Shown here: in pieces, positions 58,689 to 64,000 of the stretch
Position numbering within the stretch: position 1 is the stretch's first letter
Layout: each line of letters starts with the position of its first letter
Origin: Verrucomicrobiota bacterium
GTDB taxonomy: Bacteria > Verrucomicrobiota > Verrucomicrobiia > Limisphaerales > J093
DNA: 64,000 nt
Assembly (NCBI GenBank): GCA_016871715.1
Contig: VHCO01000010.1
Span: 1-64,000, forward strand
Direction of reading: 5' to 3'
Program-made: the position numbers and the translations under genes
The notes under the pieces: model-generated
Seen by the model: the letters and a program-made list of their open reading frames with translations, nothing else
Databases searched by the model: none
Told to the model about the DNA's origin: nothing

Positions 58689-61010
58689 GGGATCGGACTG
58701 GCAGTTCAAGCCTGAAACAGCTCCCCTGCCCCGCTTCGCCCTCGACCCACACGCGTCCGCCGTGGGCAGCGACGATATGACGGACAATGCTTAGGCCAAT
58801 CCCAACGCCTTGGGTCTCGCGGCGCAACTCCGAACCGCGCCGGTAAAACGGCTCGAAGATCCGAGCGCGATCGGCCACGGGAATACCGGGCCCGCGGTCC
58901 ACAACGGATATGGTGAGGACCACGGGCAAGCCACTCGGGCCACCGCCTGGCGCCGGCTTCCCTTCTGTCCCTGAGGTCCCTTGCTGCCACTGCGGCCCTG
59001 ATGGCGCAGCCGCGCCCGAGGCGGAGGGGGCAAGGGCGTCTGGCTGGGACCCTTGCAGCGATACCGTGACCGTTTGACCGGCGGGCGAGTGTTTGATGGC
59101 GTTATCGATGAGGTTGATGAGGGCTTGCTGGAGGGTCTTGCCGTCAAGGTCCGGCTGCAAGGTTGGGCCCGCCGGCAGCGGCGCATGCTCTCCGGCAGCG
59201 CCCAGGCCGGCCAACTGCAAGTCGAGCGTCACCTGGCGCGCGGCCGCGTAGGGTTCCATCAAGGAAACGGTCTGGCGCAGGAGCGCAGGCAGATCGGTCG
59301 GCTCGAACTCGTACTCTTTTCGTCCCTGGTCGATGCGCGAGAAGTCCAGGGCGTTCTCGCGATCAGGGCGGCCAACCGGCGGCACTCCTGGACGATGAGC
59401 CTGAAGTAGTCCTGCCGGCGTGCCTCGTCGGGGACCTTGCCTCGGTCGAGGCTCTCCGCCAGGAGTCGTACCGAAGCGATGGGAGCGCGCAGCTCATGGG
59501 ACACGCTCGAGACGAAGTTGCTCTTGAGCTCGTTGAGGCGCAACTGCCGGTGGAACGCGCGGTAGGCGGCGGCCAACCCCACCAGCGCCACCCCCGCGGC
59601 AATGGCAATGAGCCCGCCGAACCACCGGGTGCGCGTGCGTTGGTTGGCGTACAGAGCGGCCGGATCGGCCAGATGCAGCGCCACCTCGAGTCCCGGTGGC
59701 AGGTCCAAGGCGGCGGCTTCGCGGGTCCATGCATTGACCGCCAGTAGCGGCGTTCCCGGCGGCGCTCCAATCAACGCGCGACCGGCTAACCGAATGGCGA
59801 CGGCCAAGTACGCGGGCATCCCCCGAAACTGCGACAGCGTGTCGGCGACGACTCGGCGCACTTCCAGTTCGCGTTTTCCTGCGAACCAGGGACCGGTCAT
59901 GGGGACGCGGTAGACGAGCCAAGCCTCGTCCAACTCGACCCAGACCGGCGGAGGAAGGTACGAGCCGGGCAACAGCTTGATCACCGCGTTGGCGCCGAGC
60001 TGATCCAGACTTGTCGAGGATCCGCGCGGCGTGGTCGGAGGCGCCGGGAGTTGCACGCGGGTTTCGGGTTGGCGCAGCCGTGGTCCCAATCTGGCGAAGA
60101 GGCGGCGTGCCAACTCGTGGCTCTGCCACAGGCTCAGCCAATACGCCGGCCCAGCCTGCGCCGCTGCCCGCGCCACGCCGCCCGTGATGGAAGTGCCGGC
60201 AAGGCGCGGCTCGAGCGGGTCGGCAGAGGCTGTCGAGTTCGGCTCGAGGGGCGCTGGCTCGAGCTGCCGGATCAGCGCCGGGGAGAGCGGCGTGGGCCGA
60301 AAGACCTGGTTCGAGCAAAACGCTCGGATCCAGGTCGCTCGCTGCATCGGATCCGCGGGGGTCGCCAACCGAAGCTGCAGGGCTTGCCAGGCGCCCAGTT
60401 GGGCGAACGGAAGGCCGCTGTCGCTGAGCACTTCGTCCCCGCCCCGGGCGAGCGCGTCAAAGAACTCGAACGCGGCCGCAGGTTGATGCTGGCGCGCGAG
60501 GGACAGGCCGATGCTGTAACGCGCTGCCGCGGCAAAGTGGCAGGGCAGCTCCGCGGCGAGGAACTGGCGGTAAAGGTCGGCGATGGCCGTGGGATCTCCG
60601 GCGGTGAACTCGGCTACCCTCGCAGCGTTCCACAACTGCGCTTGTTCCTCGGTTAGCTCGCACGGGTCAAACGGCCGTGGCGTCGGCAGGGCCTCGCAGG
60701 CCGGCGGAAAGACCAGTTGACCTGCTGGGTCCAATTGGAAGTTCGGGTGATCGAACACCGGTGGCCAGAACGGATGCGCCCCGGGCACCGAGGCGGCCTG
60801 TGGAACGGTGCACACTGCTCGCAGGATGCGCTCAGCCAAATCGTCGGCCAGCGCTTGGGCGCGTTCGCGGGCCTCGTGTTCGGCCAGCACACGGTCTTGG
60901 CGCAGGGCGAGGACCCCCAACCAAGCCAAAGCCACCACGGGCAACAGCAAGAGCAAGCCTTGACCGATGAAGGTCGGCCTCCGACGCGAGAGTGACGCGG
61001 TAGGGCTCAT
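58681..61010 (-). pseudogene. Membrane sensor histidine kinase, frameshifted by a 2-bp duplication
   Basis: About 775 residues if restored. A membrane segment (GQGLLLLLPVVALAWLGVL) precedes a sensor region of about 420 residues. A second membrane segment (WFGGLIAIAAGVALVGLAAAY), the H-box (SVSHELRAPIASVRLL) and LIVQECRRLAALI follow. There the frame breaks: CGCG at 59358-59361 replaces the single CG expected for LIENALDFSRID. The remaining frame carries the ATPase part (NLIDNAIKHSPAG, DRGPGIP, GVGIGLSIVRHIVAAHGG). All catalytic boxes are otherwise intact, so this is a recent mutation, a slippage switch or a sequence error. Confidence 0.85.
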
Positions 61011-61225
61011 GCGCTAATGGCGCGGCGTTGTTGCTAACAGACTCTGGGGCGTAGACCGAGCGGATTTGTTATGGAAATGCAAATTGGGACTGGATGCGGA
61101 TGAGGGGCGGGTCGAGCAGATCCCTCGGTCGGCGGACGGTGCCACGAGGTCGGTGCGGACGGGCTCGGACCGGCTATTGACCCCTACCTGCTTTGTCCCG
61201 ATAGTCCGGCCCGATTGTTGGCGCG
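61011..61225. promoter_or_regulatory. Divergent upstream region of kinase and MBOAT genes
   Basis: 215 bp between divergent starts; promoters for both directions must lie here. An AT-richer patch at about 61066-61090 is the best candidate area. No clear boxes or operators are identified. Confidence 0.35.
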
Positions 61226-62632
61226 ATGAACTTCGCCGAGTTGCGATTTTGGGGTTATCTGCTGCTGGGGCTGACGGTGATCGTCACGCTGCGGGCAGCG
61301 TGCCGGGCTCGGCTCGGGCCGGCCTTGCCCCAGTTTGACCGCGTGGCGTTGATTGGGCTGGGGATGTTGCTGTTGGCCTGCGTCAGTTGGCTGACGTACG
61401 CGATCTGGCTCGGGGTGGCGCTGGGCTCTTATTATGGGCTCAAGTGGATTCTGGCCCATGACGCCCGCGCGCCGCGGAAGTATCTGTTCGTGCTCATCCC
61501 GCTGCTCCTGAGTCCGTTGCTCTATTACAAGTACTCCGATTTCGCGCTCAACGGCGTGCTCGGCTGCCAGTTCGATACCTTGCGCGGGCTGATCATCCCG
61601 GTGGGCCTGTCGTTTTACACGTTCCAGAAGATCGCCTTCGTGCTCGACACGCTGGCGTACAAGGAACCGCTGCCCCGCCTGGTCGACTACTTGAACTTCG
61701 TCGGGTTCTTTCCGCAGATCGTGGCCGGGCCGATCGAGCGCAAGCACGATCTGCTGCCGCAGATGGAGCGGTTCACGTTCCGCTGGGACAAAGACTGGAT
61801 CGACAAAGGGACCTCGTGGGTGGTGGTGGGGCTATTCTTCAAGATGGTGCTGGCGGACAACCTCGCGCAGCGCATGCCGCCTTTCATGCAGTCCACCGCC
61901 AACCCCTACATGATTTGGCTGGCGAATGTGCTGTTCGGCCTGCGCATCTACTACGACTTCGCCGGGTACAGCCTGGTGGCCTACGGCGTGGCGCGTTGGT
62001 TCGGGGTGAAGCTCACGCTGAATTTCGTCAGCCCCTACTGCGCCACGAGCATCCAGGAGTTCTGGCGGCGCTGGCACGTGACCCTCAGCCATTGGTTCCG
62101 CGACTATGTGTATATCCCGCTGGGGGGCGGTCGGGTGGGATGGTGGGGCGCAAACCTGGCGGTGGTGTTTGTGGTTTCCGGGGTGTGGCACGGGGCGGGC
62201 TGGAACTTCGTGTTGTGGGGAGCGGTGCACGGGCTTTGCCTGATCGCGGTGCGTTGGGCAGGCAAGTGGAGCCCACCCGCCGCAGTCGGTTGGCTGGGTA
62301 CGATGTTCGCGGCCTTTCTGGCTTGGTTGTGCTTTTACGAAACGCGCTGGCCCGTGCTCCTGCTCAAACTGCAAACCACGCTCACACCCACGGCGTACTC
62401 GATCGAGGCGCTGCAGTTGACGCTGGGCGCCTTGACCGGCGGCGAACTGATCGTCCTGGCGCTGCTGCTCGGGCTGACCGCCACCACCCTGGCCCTCGAG
62501 GCGTGGTCGGTGCGCCGAGCGGGGGAACCGTATGCGGCGTTGCGCCGGCCGTGGGCGATCGCCGGCATGACCGTTCTCTTGGTGCTCCTAGCACCGGGCA
62601 AGACCAATGCCTTCATCTACTTCGCGTTCTAA
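61226..62632 (+). CDS. MBOAT-family O-acyltransferase (AlgI-like)
   Basis: 468 residues with about 11 membrane segments. MBOAT landmarks: LLSPLLYYKYSDF, PVGLSFYTFQKIAFVLD, FFPQIVAGPIER, RIYYDFAGYSLVAYGVARWFG, SIQEFWRRWHVTLSHWFRDY, YIPLGGGR, and the catalytic His in VSGVWHGAGWNFVLWG. It moves acyl (usually acetyl) groups across the membrane onto an extracellular polysaccharide. The next gene overlaps it by 26 bp and is the probable periplasmic partner. Confidence 0.93.
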   Translation: MNFAELRFWGYLLLGLTVIVTLRAACRARLGPALPQFDRVALIGLGMLLLACVSWLTYAIWLGVALGSYYGLKWILAHDARAPRKYLFVLIPLLLSPLLYYKYSDFALNGVLGCQFDTLRGLIIPVGLSFYTFQKIAFVLDTLAYKEPLPRLVDYLNFVGFFPQIVAGPIERKHDLLPQMERFTFRWDKDWIDKGTSWVVVGLFFKMVLADNLAQRMPPFMQSTANPYMIWLANVLFGLRIYYDFAGYSLVAYGVARWFGVKLTLNFVSPYCATSIQEFWRRWHVTLSHWFRDYVYIPLGGGRVGWWGANLAVVFVVSGVWHGAGWNFVLWGAVHGLCLIAVRWAGKWSPPAAVGWLGTMFAAFLAWLCFYETRWPVLLLKLQTTLTPTAYSIEALQLTLGALTGGELIVLALLLGLTATTLALEAWSVRRAGEPYAALRRPWAIAGMTVLLVLLAPGKTNAFIYFAF

Positions 62633-63614
62633 GTCCAGATGGCCACACCGCGCGCTGGCGCTCCTGGCGTTGGCGGCGGTGTCGCTGGTCGCAGCCGCCT
62701 TCTACACGTTGCGGCTGAACCCCGAAGTGCGGTTTTATTGCTACGCCACGGGTGTGAAGCGGGCCTGGATCGCCTGTCTGGACGAGCAGTTCACCAACAA
62801 GTTCATCCTGTGCGGCGGATCGAGCGCGGCGTTTGCGGTGGACGGCGAGTACTTGTTGGAGCGGCACCGGCTGCCCTTGGTCAATTTCGGTTTGCACGCG
62901 GGCATGGAGCCGCCGTTTCTGTTGGCCATCGCGGCGAAGGCGGCGCGGTCGAACGACACGCTGGTGCTGGCGCTCGAGCCGGGACTGTTGACTGCACCTT
63001 TCGGGTCGACCGACCTCGCGGCGCAGATGGGGATGGCGTTGGGCGAACCGGAGTTGATCCACGCCTCGAACCTGACGGGGGAACGCATCCATTGGGTGGA
63101 GAATCTGGTGAGCCTGCGGCCGGGGGCGTACCACGCGTTCACGTTGTTGGGCAAGCTGGCGCTGCGCCGGCCGCTGTACCGCTACGCGCCGGCGGATGTG
63201 CATCCCAGCGGCTGGCAACAGACCCGCGAACGCCGGGCGATCGTCGAACCGGCGCCCGTGGTGGGGCATCTGTCGCCCGACGGGCGCCAGTTGCTCGAGG
63301 CGGCTCGAGCTTGGGCGCAAGCGCATGGCGTGCGCTTGGTCTATTCGCTGCCTTGGTGTTACATCAGCCCCGAGCAGGCGCCGCGGCTCCGGGCCGCCAA
63401 CGCCCAATTCCTGCGTGAAGTGGCAGCGACCGTGCCGGTGCTCAAAGAACCCGCCTTGGGCGCGTACAGCCAGCGCGAGCACTTCGCCGATACCGAATGG
63501 CACCTGACACGGGCCGGAGCGGTCGCGCGCTCCGAGGCGCTCAGCGCACCCTTGCTGCAGGGGGCGACCTGGACCGACGCAGACCTCGCGACTGTGGCGG
63601 CGCGACCTTACTGA
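62607..63614 (+). CDS. SGNH-like membrane-anchored partner of the MBOAT acyltransferase
   Basis: 335 residues. An N-terminal membrane anchor (ALALLALAAVSLVAAAFY) precedes a periplasmic domain with FILCGGSSAAFAVDGEYL, where the GGSS serine could be the SGNH nucleophile; NFGLHAGMEPPFLL as the next block; and a late DTEWHLTRAGAVARS, whose Asp and His fit the C-terminal catalytic pair (DxxH type). The 26-bp overlap with the MBOAT gene argues for a two-protein O-acetylation system like AlgI with AlgJ/AlgX. The fold call is by motif only. Confidence 0.7.
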   Translation: MPSSTSRSKSRWPHRALALLALAAVSLVAAAFYTLRLNPEVRFYCYATGVKRAWIACLDEQFTNKFILCGGSSAAFAVDGEYLLERHRLPLVNFGLHAGMEPPFLLAIAAKAARSNDTLVLALEPGLLTAPFGSTDLAAQMGMALGEPELIHASNLTGERIHWVENLVSLRPGAYHAFTLLGKLALRRPLYRYAPADVHPSGWQQTRERRAIVEPAPVVGHLSPDGRQLLEAARAWAQAHGVRLVYSLPWCYISPEQAPRLRAANAQFLREVAATVPVLKEPALGAYSQREHFADTEWHLTRAGAVARSEALSAPLLQGATWTDADLATVAARPY

Positions 63615-63665
63615 CGAGTTACTGGGATGGCCTACCAGCGAATTGTCGCCTATCCCAAACTCTCA

Positions 63666-64000
63666 TCAGTGAGAGGCTCGCCGGCCATCGGTGGGCGCGT
63701 CCGCCCCCGGCGCCTCAACCTGCGAGGCTTGGCCCCCCTTGGCCTCGCGCAGCAGGTACCACAGAAAGAGGCTGTTGTAGATCAGGTAGCGCGTCAGCAA
63801 CCGGCGCGGCTCGCTGGCGACGCGGAACGCCCAGCCCAGCCCAGCCCGCTGCATCCAGGCGGGGGCATCGGGCTTGGTGCCCGCGTTGACATCGAAGGCG
63901 TACCCGACACTCAACAACACGCCCTTCGCCAGACAAGACTTGTTCCGCCGGACCCATGCATCCTGCTTGGGAGTCCCCAGGCCAATCCAGATAAAGTCCG
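63666..64000 (-). CDS. WecG/TagA/CpsF-family glycosyltransferase, C-terminal part, cut by right edge
   Basis: The visible C-terminal 111 residues read DFIWIGLGTPKQDAWV, then a VLLSVGYAFDVNAGTK segment, WMQRAGLGWAFRVASEP and RRLLTRYLIYNSLFLW. This is the characteristic end of GT26 enzymes, which add N-acetylmannosamine(uronate) or related sugars to a lipid-linked acceptor. The start lies beyond the window. It converges with the SGNH-like gene, and together they indicate a surface-polysaccharide locus continuing to the right. Confidence 0.9.
   Translation of the reverse strand, partial: DFIWIGLGTPKQDAWVRRNKSCLAKGVLLSVGYAFDVNAGTKPDAPAWMQRAGLGWAFRVASEPRRLLTRYLIYNSLFLWYLLREAKGGQASQVEAPGADAPTDGRRASH

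Overview
The window is visibly GC-rich throughout. The gene content suggests a free-living Gram-negative of the PVC group, most likely Verrucomicrobiota. The evidence is a giant secreted protein with an N-terminal LEPR-XLL motif and a C-terminal dockerin-like EF-hand segment, BNR/LamG and cohesin-like secreted proteins, a formylglycine sulfatase, a GH172 (DUF2961) hydrolase, and palindromic REP repeats beside a REP-associated transposase fragment. The taxonomic call is an inference; no rRNA or tRNA gene was seen.

Layout. 1-1.6 kb: transposase debris (RAYT C-terminus; a broken DruA/DUF4338-ISAs1 fusion). 1.6-25.5 kb: one giant gene of about 7,900 codons for a cell-surface protein (LEPR, 2-kb PPC/C-type-lectin repeats, CARDB, Ig/FN3 and PKD domains, a legumain-like clan CD peptidase, a helical module, a dockerin-like end). 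Five frame changes and one in-frame TAG interrupt it; some could be sequence errors, others look like real mutations. 25.6-30.2 kb: a cohesin-like secreted protein and a BNR/LamG secreted protein. 30.2-33.7 kb: a beta-mannosidase remnant, a small membrane protein, a NapH-like 4Fe-4S membrane protein and a sulfatase. 33.8-37.4 kb (minus strand): an aldehyde dehydrogenase, two small unknown genes and a glutamine-synthetase-like ligase, arranged as a likely operon for amine or polyamine use. 38.4-41.4 kb: a HAD phosphatase translationally coupled to a sodium:solute symporter. 41.2-45 kb: ApbE, GH172 and a CHAD protein, with several REP/BIME elements. 45.3-53.3 kb: housekeeping genes (a MoaD/ThiS-like carrier, gcvH, gcvT, an HTH/metallo-beta-lactamase hydrolase, carB, hisC). 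53.7-61 kb: a small membrane protein, an ankyrin/SLBB-like protein, and a two-component system whose kinase is frameshifted. 61.2-64 kb: an MBOAT O-acyltransferase with an SGNH-like partner and the C-terminus of a WecG/TagA glycosyltransferase, probably the edge of an exopolysaccharide locus.

The most unusual features are the giant gene, with a predicted cysteine peptidase nested inside one copy of an internally duplicated block, and a family of paired 22-bp hairpins with an exact 22-28-22 layout, one copy of which lies in frame inside the CHAD gene.
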